Of a stretch of 64,000 nt of DNA, positions 46,880 to 55,617 are shown piece after piece; position 1 is the stretch's first letter; every line of letters starts with the position of its first letter. The notes under the pieces were generated by a model. The model ran no database searches, was not told the DNA's origin, and saw only the letters and a list, made by a program, of their open reading frames with translations. Position numbers and translations under genes: made by a program. Source of the stretch: Allobosea sp. CS1GBMeth4 (GTDB lineage Bacteria; Pseudomonadota; Alphaproteobacteria; Rhizobiales; Beijerinckiaceae); assembly GCF_900185715.1 (NCBI RefSeq), contig NZ_FYAS01000025.1:124001-188000 (forward strand), written 5' to 3'.

Positions 46880-47992
46880 CTATGCGGTGCGCTGCTGCGG
46901 ACGTTCGCCCAGCAACCCCGCGATGGCTCCTCCGATCTGGTCGAGCGGTATGACCCTTTCGGCGGCGCCCAATTCGAACGCGGCTTTCGGCATCCCGTTT
47001 ACCACACAGGTCTCGCCACTTTGGATTAACGTCGCGGCCCCGGCTTTGCGCATGGCTAACAAACCGTCTGCGCCGTCCCGGCCCATGCCGGTGAGCAGCA
47101 CGCCGATCGCCTGCGCGCCGGCCGAGCGGGCGACCGAATGGAACATCACGTCCACCGACGGGCAGTGACCGCTGACCAGCGGCGCTTCCCTGAGCAGGCA
47201 GACGAGCTCGCCGCGCCGCTCCTCGATCTCGAGATGTTTCGAGCCGCCCGGGGCCACCACCGCCATGCCGGGGCGCAGCCGGTCGCCGTCGCTGGCTTCG
47301 CGCACATCGAGCCCGGTCGCGGCCGCGAGCCTGGCGGCGAACTTGGCGGTGTAGCCCGCCGGCATGTGCTGGACCACCGCGATCGGCAGGCGCAGATGCG
47401 CGGCGTCGCGCATCACCGTCTGCACCGCCGGCACGCCGCCGGTCGAGGCGCCGATCGCGATCAGCGAGACCTTGCCATGGGCCGCCGGGACTGGCGCGGC
47501 GATCGGGCGCGCAGGTGCGGCCGCCGCCGTCCGCTGCTGGACGGCGAGCTCCCGCGCCGCCGCCAGCATCCGCCGGCTCGCCGAGGCGCGCTGCAGCGCC
47601 GCGGCGACATGCTTCATGAAGCCTTCGAGCGTATGCGTCGCCCCGTCCGGCTTCTCGATGAAGTCGATGGCGCCGAGCTCCAGCGCCTGGATGGTGTTGT
47701 CGGCGCCCGGCCCGCCGAAGGCCGAGACGATCAGCACCGGAAGCGGGTCCTGCTTCAGCACCCGCGCCAGCAGCTTGAGACCGTGCCGGCCGGGGAGCTC
47801 CAGGTCGAGCGTCAGGATGTCCGGGCGCAACTCCTGGATCGCGTCCCAGCCCTCCTCGGCGCTGCCGGCGACGCCGATCACCTGGAAGCCCGGCGTCGAG
47901 TTGACGATCTGCGTCATCAGCTTCTGCATCAGCACGGAATCGTCGACGACGAGGACCTTCACCGGGCCGGCGGACGGTGTCATTGAGCTCAT
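46880..47992 (-). CDS. cheB: Chemotaxis protein-glutamate methylesterase/deamidase CheB
   Basis: Removes methyl groups from receptor glutamates, closing the adaptation loop with CheR. The 370-residue product has an N-terminal receiver (LVVDDSVLMQ; Asp63 in LTLDLELPGRHG; EKPDGA) and a C-terminal esterase with the triad Ser in IAIGASTGGVPAV, His in IAVVQHMPAGY, Asp in LTGMGRDGADG. The linker at about 145-175 is Ala/Pro-rich. ATG 47992 overlaps the cheD stop (ATGA). Confidence 0.96.
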   Translation of the reverse strand: MSSMTPSAGPVKVLVVDDSVLMQKLMTQIVNSTPGFQVIGVAGSAEEGWDAIQELRPDILTLDLELPGRHGLKLLARVLKQDPLPVLIVSAFGGPGADNTIQALELGAIDFIEKPDGATHTLEGFMKHVAAALQRASASRRMLAAARELAVQQRTAAAAPARPIAAPVPAAHGKVSLIAIGASTGGVPAVQTVMRDAAHLRLPIAVVQHMPAGYTAKFAARLAAATGLDVREASDGDRLRPGMAVVAPGGSKHLEIEERRGELVCLLREAPLVSGHCPSVDVMFHSVARSAGAQAIGVLLTGMGRDGADGLLAMRKAGAATLIQSGETCVVNGMPKAAFELGAAERVIPLDQIGGAIAGLLGERPQQRTA

Positions 47993-48585
47993 CACCAGAT
48001 CTCCACTTCACCGGCGACCGGCTGGGTCTTGAGACGGTTGAGGTAAGCGATCTCCTGCTCGCGCTCGGGATCGCGCGCCGCCTGCTGGACGTGCTGGACC
48101 CAGGCGCGCCCGGTCGAGGGCTGGTAGTGGATGCGGCGCGAGCGCGTGCCGCCGACATCCCTGGAGACCACCGGAATCCCCTCGCGCGCGAGGAAGTCGT
48201 TGACGAAGTTGATGTTGCCCTCGCCGATCGCGAGCATCGTCGCCCCCGAGAGCACCCGCGCGCCGCCGAAGACCTTGGCCTCGAGGTTGCTGCGCCTGGC
48301 GCCGCGCTTCATCAGCCCGTTGATCAGCACCTCCATGGCGGTGTCGCCATAGCGCTCGCCGGCGCTGGCATCGGCGCCGCCATTGTTCTTCGGCAGCAGG
48401 AAATGGTTGAGCCCGCCGACGCCGACCTGCGGATCGCGCAGGCAGACCGAGACGCAGGAGCCGAGCACGGTGGCGACGATCTCGTCCTTGGCCGAGGTGA
48501 TCTCGTGCTCGCCCGGCGCGACGGTGATGATGGTCGCGTTGAAGCGCGGATCGAAATAGCGCCGTGAGGATCGGGCAAGGCTCAT
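47992..48585 (-). CDS. cheD: Chemoreceptor glutamine deamidase CheD
   Basis: Deamidates receptor glutamines and in some species binds a CheC-type phosphatase. The 197-residue product has the active Cys in ATVLGSCVSVCLRDP, the His in GLNHFLLPKNN and Thr-type residues around GDTAMEVLINGL. The C-terminal extension (VQHVQQAARDPEREQ onward) is somewhat longer than the minimal family. It lies 10 bases after the cheR stop and overlaps cheB. Confidence 0.95.
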   Translation of the reverse strand: MSLARSSRRYFDPRFNATIITVAPGEHEITSAKDEIVATVLGSCVSVCLRDPQVGVGGLNHFLLPKNNGGADASAGERYGDTAMEVLINGLMKRGARRSNLEAKVFGGARVLSGATMLAIGEGNINFVNDFLAREGIPVVSRDVGGTRSRRIHYQPSTGRAWVQHVQQAARDPEREQEIAYLNRLKTQPVAGEVEIW

Positions 48586-48595
48586 GGAACGAGAC

Positions 48596-49447
48596 TCATG
48601 GCGTACGTTCGTAAATGGTCCGGCCGATCAGCCTGAGCTGGGGATGCGGCTGCGGCAGGGATTCGGAGTGGCCGAGATAGAGGAAGCCGCCTGGCTGCAG
48701 CAGGGCGACATAGCGGTCGAGGATCGCGGCCTTGGTCGGCGTGTCGAAATAGATGAAGACGTTGCGGCAGAAGATCACGTCGAACGGCCCCTTCATCGGC
48801 CAGCTCTCGATCAGGTTCAGCCGCCTGAAGGCGATCAGCCGCTTCAGGTCTTCGGCGATGCGGACCTCGCCGCGGGCGTTCTGCCCCTCCAGCTTGAGCA
48901 GCGGGCGCAGATCCGGCGGCAGCCGCTCGAACTGCTCGGCCGGATATTGCCCGGCCGCCGCACGGTCGAGGATGTCGGTGTCGATGTCGGTCGCCAGGAT
49001 CCTGAAGTCGAGATCGCCGCGGTGGCCGATCACGTCGCGCGCGATCGCGGCGATGCTGTAGGGCTCCTCGCCCGACGAGCAGGCCGCCGACCAGATCCGG
49101 ATGCGCCCGCGCCGCCCGGCGCGCTCCTGCACCAGATGCGGCAGCACGTCCTTGCGCAGATGGTCGAAATGGTGCCGCTCGCGGAAGAAGGCGGTGTGGT
49201 TGGTGGTGACGGCGTTGATCAGCTCGGGGATCTCGTCGGCCGCCGCCGGGGTGCGCAGATAGGCGCAGTATTCCGCGATCGAGCCCAGGCCCAGCACCTT
49301 GACGCGCCGCGCCAGCCGCCCGCGCGCCATCGCCTCCTTGTGCTCGCGGATGACGATGCCGGCATGCTCGTAGACCAGCTTGGCCACGAAGCCCATGTCT
49401 TCCCGGCTCAGCGAGGTGTCCGACTGGACGGGTTGCGGCGCAAGCAT
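48596..49447 (-). CDS. cheR: Chemotaxis protein methyltransferase CheR
   Basis: SAM-dependent enzyme adding methyl to receptor glutamates, 283 residues. The N-terminal helical domain includes FVAKLVYEHAGIVIREHKEAM, the catalytic domain begins VTTNHTAFFRERHHFDHL and has the SAM motif IWSAACSSGEEPYSIA and FDVIFCRNVFIYF. ATG 49447 was chosen; GTG-type upstream starts overlapping the receptor stop at 49471 are possible. Lacks a TPR extension. The neighbouring receptor ends in a CheR-docking pentapeptide, which fits a tethered CheR. Confidence 0.95.
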   Translation of the reverse strand: MLAPQPVQSDTSLSREDMGFVAKLVYEHAGIVIREHKEAMARGRLARRVKVLGLGSIAEYCAYLRTPAAADEIPELINAVTTNHTAFFRERHHFDHLRKDVLPHLVQERAGRRGRIRIWSAACSSGEEPYSIAAIARDVIGHRGDLDFRILATDIDTDILDRAAAGQYPAEQFERLPPDLRPLLKLEGQNARGEVRIAEDLKRLIAFRRLNLIESWPMKGPFDVIFCRNVFIYFDTPTKAAILDRYVALLQPGGFLYLGHSESLPQPHPQLRLIGRTIYERTP

Positions 49448-49470
49448 GCTCGGGCCCTGACGTGACGAAA

Positions 49471-51417
49471 CTAGAACTCCGCCCATTCGTCCATCCGGCC
49501 GCCGCCGGCGACGCGGCGGCGCGGAGTGACGGGGCGGGCTTCGGTTGAACGGGTGTCCTGGCGGTTCGGCAGGCGCCGCGGCTCGCTCGCCGGCGCGGCC
49601 GTCTGGCGCAGGCCGGCCGGCTCCGCCGGCAGCGGCCGCGCAGGAACCGGCGGCCGTTCGAGCCGGAAGACGTTTGCGAGATCGCGCAGCGCCTGAATCT
49701 GCCCGGCGAGGCCCGCGGCCGCGCCGGCGCTCTGCTCGGCCAGCGCCGCGTTCTGCTGCGTCGTCTCGTCCAGCGCCGCGACCGAGCGGCCCACCGCGGC
49801 GACGTCGCCGGCCTGGGCGGCGTTCGCCTGCGAGATCTCGGCCACCGTCGCCGAGACCTGCTCCACCGCCGTGACGATCCGGCCGAGCGTCTCGCCGGTG
49901 CGGCGCACCAGCCGCACACCCTCGGCGACCTGCGCGCTGGAATGGGTGATCACGCCCTTGATGTCCTTGGCGGCCGTCGCCGAGCGCTGCGCCAGGGTGC
50001 GCACCTCGCTCGCCACCACCGCGAAACCCTTGCCGGCCTCGCCGGCACGCGCGGCCTCGACCGCCGCGTTCAGCGCCAGGAGATTGGTCTGGAAGGCGAT
50101 GCCGTCGATCACGGAGACGATCTCGGCGATGCGCGCCGAGGACTGCTCCATCCGTCCGATCGCCTCGATCGTCTCGGCCACGGCCTCTTGTCCTCTGCCG
50201 GCCACCGCCATCGCCTCGCCGGCGAGCTCGGTCGCTGCGCGGGAGCGCGCCGCGCTGGTGCCGATCGAGGCCGCGAGTTGGGCCGTCGTCGCCGCCGTCG
50301 CCTCCAGGCTGTCGGCGGACTGCTCGGTGCGCCCGGCCAGGTCGCTTGCGCCGGCCTTGATCTCGACGGCGGCCGCGGCGATATGCGCCGCCGCATCCTG
50401 GATGCCGGAGACGGTCTGCGTCAGCCGCGCCAGGGTCTGGTTGAGCCCGCTCTTCAGCTCGCCGAGCCGCCCGTCATAGGCACCGTCGACGCGCCCGCTC
50501 AGGTCGCCCTCGCTGAGGCCCGACAGCACGGCGGCGAGCTCGCCCGTGGCGGCCTCGACGATCGCGTTGATCTCGTTCACGCCCTCGGCGATGCGCTGGA
50601 GGCCCTCCGGCTTGCCCGCGAGCGGCACGCGCTGCGAGAAATCGCCCCCGGCGGCGGCGGCGACCACGGCCGCGACCTCCTCGGCCGCACGCAGCTCCTC
50701 GGTCAGTTCGCGCCATTCGATCGTCGCGCCGAGCCGCTGCCCGTCCGCCTGAGTCATGATCGTCAGCGTCAGCGCGACCATGCGCCGGCCGAGCGGGACG
50801 CGCATCGTGCGTGCCTCGGGAACACCGTGCGGACCGGCGAACAGCTCGAGCACCTTGCCGAGCATGTCCTTGGCGGAGACGCCGGGGAAGGCGGCGCGGA
50901 AATCCTCCTGCGCCTCGCTGAAGAATGCGAGCAGCGACTTGTTGACGTAGACGACGCGGCCCTGCCCGTCGCAGACCATGATCGCGGTCCGGCAGCCGTC
51001 GAGCGCGGCGCGGATGCGCCCGGCTTCGATCGCGCTCTCCTGGACCTGGCGCAGCGCCCGCGCCAGTTCGCCGATCTCGTCGCGGCGGGCGAGGTCCGGC
51101 ACCGCGTCGGCCGCCCCGCCGTTGAGCTTCTCCATGCCCTCGCGCAGCGCAGTGACCGGCCGCGCCAGCGAGCGGGCGACGAACCAGCCCAGGCCGGCGG
51201 CGAGGGCGATGCCGGCCGCGCCGAAAGGCAGGGCCGCGCCGGCGAGCCCGGACAGCGCGGCGTCGGCCTGCTGGCTGGACAGGCCGAGGGCGCCGAGCCG
51301 GGCGGCCGCGCTCTGCTGCGCGGCGAACGCGACGAGCCCGCCCGAAACGGCGGCGCCGCCGGCGAACAGCGCCGGCAGCTTGACCGAGAGTTTCGAGAAG
51401 GCGCCCAGCTGGCTCAT
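49471..51417 (-). CDS. Membrane methyl-accepting chemotaxis protein with PAS domain and C-terminal CheR-docking tail
   Basis: Receptor of 648 residues. Two membrane helices at about 10-32 and 58-82 bracket a loop of only about 25 residues, so there is no periplasmic sensor. A HAMP (about 82-135), a PAS domain (about 138-245, [21 protein letters not shown]), a second HAMP (about 255-330) and the signalling hairpin follow; the tip is [23 protein letters not shown]. The PAS suggests sensing inside the cell or at the membrane, such as redox or energy. The last five residues EWAEF match the xWxxF CheR/CheB tether motif. Located between cheW and cheR. Confidence 0.93.
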   Translation of the reverse strand: MSQLGAFSKLSVKLPALFAGGAAVSGGLVAFAAQQSAAARLGALGLSSQQADAALSGLAGAALPFGAAGIALAAGLGWFVARSLARPVTALREGMEKLNGGAADAVPDLARRDEIGELARALRQVQESAIEAGRIRAALDGCRTAIMVCDGQGRVVYVNKSLLAFFSEAQEDFRAAFPGVSAKDMLGKVLELFAGPHGVPEARTMRVPLGRRMVALTLTIMTQADGQRLGATIEWRELTEELRAAEEVAAVVAAAAGGDFSQRVPLAGKPEGLQRIAEGVNEINAIVEAATGELAAVLSGLSEGDLSGRVDGAYDGRLGELKSGLNQTLARLTQTVSGIQDAAAHIAAAAVEIKAGASDLAGRTEQSADSLEATAATTAQLAASIGTSAARSRAATELAGEAMAVAGRGQEAVAETIEAIGRMEQSSARIAEIVSVIDGIAFQTNLLALNAAVEAARAGEAGKGFAVVASEVRTLAQRSATAAKDIKGVITHSSAQVAEGVRLVRRTGETLGRIVTAVEQVSATVAEISQANAAQAGDVAAVGRSVAALDETTQQNAALAEQSAGAAAGLAGQIQALRDLANVFRLERPPVPARPLPAEPAGLRQTAAPASEPRRLPNRQDTRSTEARPVTPRRRVAGGGRMDEWAEF

Positions 51418-51499
51418 CAGGTGTTCTGGTTTCTCTCAGGCGATCCGGGGCATCCTTCGGGACTCCGGCTGGGCGCGGCCGGACATGGCCGCCGGAGTC

Positions 51500-52003
51500 T
51501 CAGGCGACGCGCAGCTGCTTGTCCTGGTTGTCGCCGCCGTCGCGGATCACCGCGGCGAGGTCGAGCAGGGCGACGATCTCGGTGTCGAGCAGGACGAGCC
51601 CCTCGATCAGCCCGTGCTCGTCGCGCTCCAGGTCCGGCGCCGGTCTGACCGCGCTGACCGGCACGTCGACGATGTCCGAGACCGAGTCGACCAGCAGGCC
51701 GGCGGTCTTGTCCTCGACATCGACGACCACGATCACATGTGTCGCCGTCGCCTCCGTGGTGCCGAGCCCGATCGCGGTGCGCAGGTCGTAGACCGCGAGG
51801 ATGACGCCGCGCAGGTTGAGCACGCCGCGCACATGCGGGGCCGCATGCGGCAGCGGCGTCGTCGCCTGCCAGCCCTTGATCTCGCGGACCATGCCGACGT
51901 CGATGCCGAAGGTGCGGTCGCCGACCCGGAAGGTGACGATGCGGCGCGCGGCGGACTCAGGCTGCGCCGAGGTGAAGTGCTTCTCGCCGAGTTGCAGGGA
52001 CAT
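51500..52003 (-). CDS. cheW: Chemotaxis coupling protein CheW
   Basis: Scaffold of 167 residues linking receptors to CheA. It has the two SH3-like subdomains: RIVTFRVGDRTFGIDVGMVREI and the conserved VRGVLNLRGVILAVYDLR, and DKTAGLLVDSVSDIVDVP later. The end LIEGLVLLDTEIVALLDL is the standard CheW finish. It starts 3 bases after the cheA stop and has a 20-residue N-terminal extension. Confidence 0.95.
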   Translation of the reverse strand: MSLQLGEKHFTSAQPESAARRIVTFRVGDRTFGIDVGMVREIKGWQATTPLPHAAPHVRGVLNLRGVILAVYDLRTAIGLGTTEATATHVIVVVDVEDKTAGLLVDSVSDIVDVPVSAVRPAPDLERDEHGLIEGLVLLDTEIVALLDLAAVIRDGGDNQDKQLRVA

Positions 52004-52006
52004 GGT

Positions 52007-54322
52007 TCATCCAGCCAGTTTGAGTTCGGGAGCGGGGTGACGGGCGCCCGAAGCCGCCACGCGCAGCATCGAGTCGACGTCGAGGATGAGCGCGACCAGG
52101 CCGTCGCCGAGGATGGTCGCGGCCGAGGCGCCGGCGACCGCGCCGTAGTTCGATTCGAGGCTCTTCACGACGACCTGCTGCTGGCCGACGATCTCGTCGA
52201 CGGCGATGCCGACATTGCCGCCCCGCTCCGTCTCCGCGATGATGATGATGTTCTCGTCGCGTGCGCCGGCCGAGCCCATCACCGCGCCCAGCCGGTGGAG
52301 CGGCGTGATCTCGCCGCGCCAGCGCAGCACTTCCTGGCCGAAGGTCAGGTGCTCGATCGGCGTGTTGGCGAGGTGCTGCGTCTCGATCACGCTCGCGATC
52401 GGGATGACGTAGCGGTCGTCGCCGCAGCGGATCACCATGCCCTCGAGCACGGCGAGCGTGAGCGGCAGAGCGAGCGTGAACTTGCAGCCGCGGCCCGGCT
52501 CGGAATCGACGCTGATGCGGCCGCCGAGCGATTCGACGTTTCGGCGCACCACGTCCATGCCGACGCCGCGCCCCGAGATGTCGCTGACCGCGTCCGCGGT
52601 CGAGAGGCCGGCGGCGAAGATCAGCTGGTCGATCTCCTCCGGCGCGAGTCTCTCGTCGGCGCCCACAAGCCCGCGCGAGCGGGCCTTGCTCAGCAGGCGC
52701 TCGCGGTTGATGCCGCGGCCGTCGTCGGTGACGCTGATGACGATACGCCCGGCGCGATGCTCCGCGACCAGCTTGATCGTGCCCTCGGGATGCTTGCCGG
52801 CGGCGACCCGCTCGTCCGGCGTCTCCAGCCCGTGATCCATCGAGTTGCGGATCATGTGGGTCAGCGGGTCGGCGAGCTCCTCGATGATCGTCTTGTCGAC
52901 CTCGGTGTTCTCGCCTTCGAGGACGAGCTTGGCCTCCTTGCCGAGCGCCTGCGCCAGCTCGCGCACCAGGCGCGGCATGCGCTGGAACACCGCTTTCACC
53001 GGCTGCGCCCGCACCGCCATGACATGGTCCTGCAATTCGCGCGTCTGGCGCGACAGGGTCAGGATGCCTTCGGCGGTCTTGGCGTAGACGTCGTAGGGCA
53101 GCGAGCGCACGCACTCGACCAGCATGGACTGGGTGATGACGATCTCGCCGACGAGGTTCATCAGCCGGTCGATGCGGTCGAGGTCGACACGCACGCTCAC
53201 GGCCTGGCGCTGGCGCGCAGCGGCGTCGTTGGCCGCCGGGCGCACCGGCGGGCGCGGCTGCGCCGGAGCCGGAGCTGCGGCCGGCGCGGCCGCTGCCGGG
53301 GCTGCGGGCTGGATGTCCGGCTGCGGCGCGGCCTCGGGAGCCGGCCCGAGCCGCGCGAGGATCGCCGAGAGGTCGGCCGCGACGGTCTGCGGCACTTCCG
53401 GCGCGGCCGCTGGCGCGGGCACCGGCGCGGCTTCCGGCACGGCCTCGCCGAGCACCTCGACCTCGAACTCCTCGTTGGCGAGGGTGAAGTCGAACTTGGA
53501 GACGATCTCCTCGGCCGAAAGCTCGGTGCGCAGCATCACCGTGAAGCGCATATGGCAATCGGTGACGTCGAGCGTCTCGAGCGGCGGGACCTGGCTGAGA
53601 TCGCAGCTGACCGAGACGACCTCGTCGGCCGGCAGGATGCCGATCGCTACGCGCGGCTCGATCACCCGGCGGAACAGGTCGGCCTCCGGCGTGATCTTCA
53701 CGCGCACGTCGCGCCCGGGCCGGCGGACCGGCGCCGCGGCGGCCGGCTCGTCGTCGTCCCAGCCGTCATTGGCCGCGGTCGCAGCCGGAGCCGCGGGCGC
53801 CGGCGCCCCCATCTTGGCGTCGACCATGGCGAGGAGGTTGCCGAGCGCGGCGATGCCGGGCGGGGCGTCGGCCGCAGGAGCGGCCACGGGCGCCGCCGGC
53901 GCGGGCGGAACGACCGCAGGCGGAGCGGCCGGAGCGGCGGGCTTGGCCTGCCCGACCTGCTCGAGCGCCGCCAGCAGGTCCGGGCGCACCGGCGCGGTCT
54001 CGTCGTTGCGAGCGGCGGCGACCAGATCGGCGACGGCGTCCGAGCAGCGCAGGAACAGGGTGAAGGGCGCGTCTTCCAGCGCGACGCGGCCGGAGCGCAG
54101 ATGGTCGAGCGCCGCCTCGAAGACATGGGCGAAGCCGACGAGCTCGGTGCAGCCGAAAGCCCCCGCGCCGCCCTTGATCGAGTGGATGGCGCGGAAGGCG
54201 GCGTTGACGTCTTCCGGGTCGCTCGAGCCTTCGTCGAGGGCCTGGAGCTTCTGTTCCAGGGCGCCGAGGAGCTCCTCGCACTCCTGGAAGAAGGTCTGCT
54301 TGAGTTCCGCCAGCGGATCCAT
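52007..54322 (-). CDS. cheA: Chemotaxis histidine kinase CheA
   Basis: Kinase of 771 residues. P1/Hpt with His47 in AFRAIHSIKGGAGAFG; a long Ala/Pro linker to about 215; a P2-like response-regulator-binding domain (VRVKITPEADLFRRVIEPR through EEFEVEVLGE); dimerisation helix hairpin (DRIDRLMNLVGEIVITQ); ATPase with N box MIRNSMDHGLE, G1 VTDDGRGINRE, F/G2 AAGLSTADAVSDISGRGVGMDV; and the C-terminal CheW-like P5 (LAVLEGMVIRCGDDRYVIP). All key residues are present. Phosphorylates the two CheY proteins and CheB encoded around it. Confidence 0.97.
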   Translation of the reverse strand: MDPLAELKQTFFQECEELLGALEQKLQALDEGSSDPEDVNAAFRAIHSIKGGAGAFGCTELVGFAHVFEAALDHLRSGRVALEDAPFTLFLRCSDAVADLVAAARNDETAPVRPDLLAALEQVGQAKPAAPAAPPAVVPPAPAAPVAAPAADAPPGIAALGNLLAMVDAKMGAPAPAAPAATAANDGWDDDEPAAAAPVRRPGRDVRVKITPEADLFRRVIEPRVAIGILPADEVVSVSCDLSQVPPLETLDVTDCHMRFTVMLRTELSAEEIVSKFDFTLANEEFEVEVLGEAVPEAAPVPAPAAAPEVPQTVAADLSAILARLGPAPEAAPQPDIQPAAPAAAAPAAAPAPAQPRPPVRPAANDAAARQRQAVSVRVDLDRIDRLMNLVGEIVITQSMLVECVRSLPYDVYAKTAEGILTLSRQTRELQDHVMAVRAQPVKAVFQRMPRLVRELAQALGKEAKLVLEGENTEVDKTIIEELADPLTHMIRNSMDHGLETPDERVAAGKHPEGTIKLVAEHRAGRIVISVTDDGRGINRERLLSKARSRGLVGADERLAPEEIDQLIFAAGLSTADAVSDISGRGVGMDVVRRNVESLGGRISVDSEPGRGCKFTLALPLTLAVLEGMVIRCGDDRYVIPIASVIETQHLANTPIEHLTFGQEVLRWRGEITPLHRLGAVMGSAGARDENIIIIAETERGGNVGIAVDEIVGQQQVVVKSLESNYGAVAGASAATILGDGLVALILDVDSMLRVAASGARHPAPELKLAG

Positions 54323-54330
54323 GGACAGCC

Positions 54331-54690
54331 TCAGTTCTGGTAGCGCGCGACGAGGCCGAGCAGGGTATTGGGCTCGAACGGCTTGACCATCCAGGCGCTG
54401 GCGCCGGCGCGGCGGCCCTCCGCCTTGATCTCGGCGCCGTTCTCGGTGGTCAGCACGATGATCGGCGTGTTCTGCCCGGCCGGGCGGGCGCGGCAGGCGC
54501 GCGTGAACTCGATGCCGTCCATGATCGGCATGTTGAGGTCGGTGATGACGAGATCGGGCTTGAACTGGTCGAACCGCGCCAGCCCCTCCTCGCCGTTCTC
54601 CGCCTCCGCGACCTCATGGCCGGCATTGCGCAGCGTCATGCTGAGCAGGCTGAGCAGCGTCTTGGTGTCGTCAATCGCGAGGATCTTCAT
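54331..54690 (-). CDS. cheY: Chemotaxis response regulator CheY (CheY1)
   Basis: Single receiver domain of 119 residues. Acidic pair in ILAIDDTKTLL, phospho-acceptor Asp51 in LVITDLNMPIMDG, Thr switch in IIVLTTENG and the conserved Lys in WMVKPFEPNTLL. It starts 7 bases after the STAS-protein stop. By gene order (STAS protein, cheY, cheA) it matches CheY1 of Sinorhizobium, which drains phosphate from CheA there; the same role here is inference. Confidence 0.92.
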   Translation of the reverse strand: MKILAIDDTKTLLSLLSMTLRNAGHEVAEAENGEEGLARFDQFKPDLVITDLNMPIMDGIEFTRACRARPAGQNTPIIVLTTENGAEIKAEGRRAGASAWMVKPFEPNTLLGLVARYQN

Positions 54691-54697
54691 CGCGGGA

Positions 54698-54979
54698 TCA
54701 CTCCAGAACGAGAGCGCTTTGCGCCGGGTCGAACCCGATCGCCTGAAAGGACTGGCGGCATTCGTCGGACACCGCCTTGAGCGTGACGCTGAGGCCGCGC
54801 GCCTTGGCGCTGCTGGCGGCCGCATGCAGGAGCTGGATCCACAGGCTCGGGAACGGCCCGGCCTCGGCGCACTCCACCGCGATGCTTTCCTTCTGCTCCA
54901 GCGCGACCAGCAGCTGGTTGCGGAAGGCCGCGGCCTCTGAACGGCCGAGGAAAGGCGGAAGGGAGACGGTGATGACCAC
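54698..54979 (-). CDS. cheS: STAS-domain chemotaxis protein, CheS-like
   Basis: Small protein of 93 residues with an STAS-like pattern: MVITVSLPPFLGRSEAAAFR, a central strand SIAVECAEAGPFPSLWIQLLHAA, and a KARGLSVTLKAVSDECRQSFQAIGF end. In Sinorhizobium meliloti, CheS is a small STAS protein encoded just before cheY1 that binds CheA and speeds CheY1 dephosphorylation; the position here is the same. The usual STAS phospho-Ser is at best the Ser in FPSLW. Sequence similarity to CheS itself I cannot measure. Confidence 0.75.
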   Translation of the reverse strand: MVITVSLPPFLGRSEAAAFRNQLLVALEQKESIAVECAEAGPFPSLWIQLLHAAASSAKARGLSVTLKAVSDECRQSFQAIGFDPAQSALVLE

Positions 54980-55094
54980 GGCGGCGCGCCCTGTGACTGG
55001 TGACTGGGAAGCATCCCGGCGATTGGTAAAAATTTCGCTAAACCCGCCGGCGCCGCCGCAAGGATTGTGACGGTTCCGCGGCGGCCGCTCCCCG

Positions 55095-55562
55095 TCAGAA
55101 CAGGTTGTTGCTGATCGCGCGCGGGACCAGCGAGATGCTGCCGTTCACTTCCTTGTACTTGCGCGGGATGTTGATGATGCCCGAAAGGTGGAGCCAGAGA
55201 TTGTTCGGCGAGATCGGCTTCACGATGATCTCGTGGGCTCCGAGCTTGGCCGCCTGCACCACGGCGCGGCGATCGGGCTTCTCCATCATCACCAGCACCG
55301 GCGCCTTGGCGAAGGGCGAGGTCTTGAAAGAGCGGATCGAGGCCAGGCATTTCACGCTGTCGCCGTCGGGCAGGTCCCAGTCGAGGATGACGATGTTGGG
55401 CTGCTTCTGGATGAAGGTCGTCGCCGCCGTCGCGAGATCGGCCGCCTCGAAGACCCGCTGCAGCTGCGCCTGGTACAGCATGGTGCGGATGATGCGCCGA
55501 TAGTGCGGGCTGGGATCGATCAGCAGCACCGACAGGTTGGGGAAGGATGGCGCGATATGCAT
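55095..55562 (-). CDS. Atypical response-regulator receiver with C-terminal tail, in the che operon
   Basis: Protein of 155 residues. Residues about 10-130 are a receiver: LLIDPSPHYRRII (one Asp of the acidic pair replaced by Pro), phospho-acceptor Asp61 in VILDWDLPDGDSV, and Lys in EIIVKPISPNN. The switch position is Met-Met-Glu (VMMEKPD), not Ser/Thr. About 25 residues follow the receiver (PRKYKEVNGSISLVPRAISNNLF). It is an extra member between the soluble receptor and the STAS gene, absent from the standard rhizobial order. A gap of 115 bases separates it from the next gene. Confidence 0.8.
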   Translation of the reverse strand: MHIAPSFPNLSVLLIDPSPHYRRIIRTMLYQAQLQRVFEAADLATAATTFIQKQPNIVILDWDLPDGDSVKCLASIRSFKTSPFAKAPVLVMMEKPDRRAVVQAAKLGAHEIIVKPISPNNLWLHLSGIINIPRKYKEVNGSISLVPRAISNNLF

Positions 55563-55617
55563 GTCTGCGACTCGGGACCCGTACTCGACACAACTCCGGG
55601 AGCGACCGTCCCGCCTC

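Noticed and set aside
50978-54343. Open frame of 1121 codons opposite cheA, cheW and the receptor
   Set aside because: Antisense frame created by strong GC3 bias; it crosses several real genes and has no recognisable domain.
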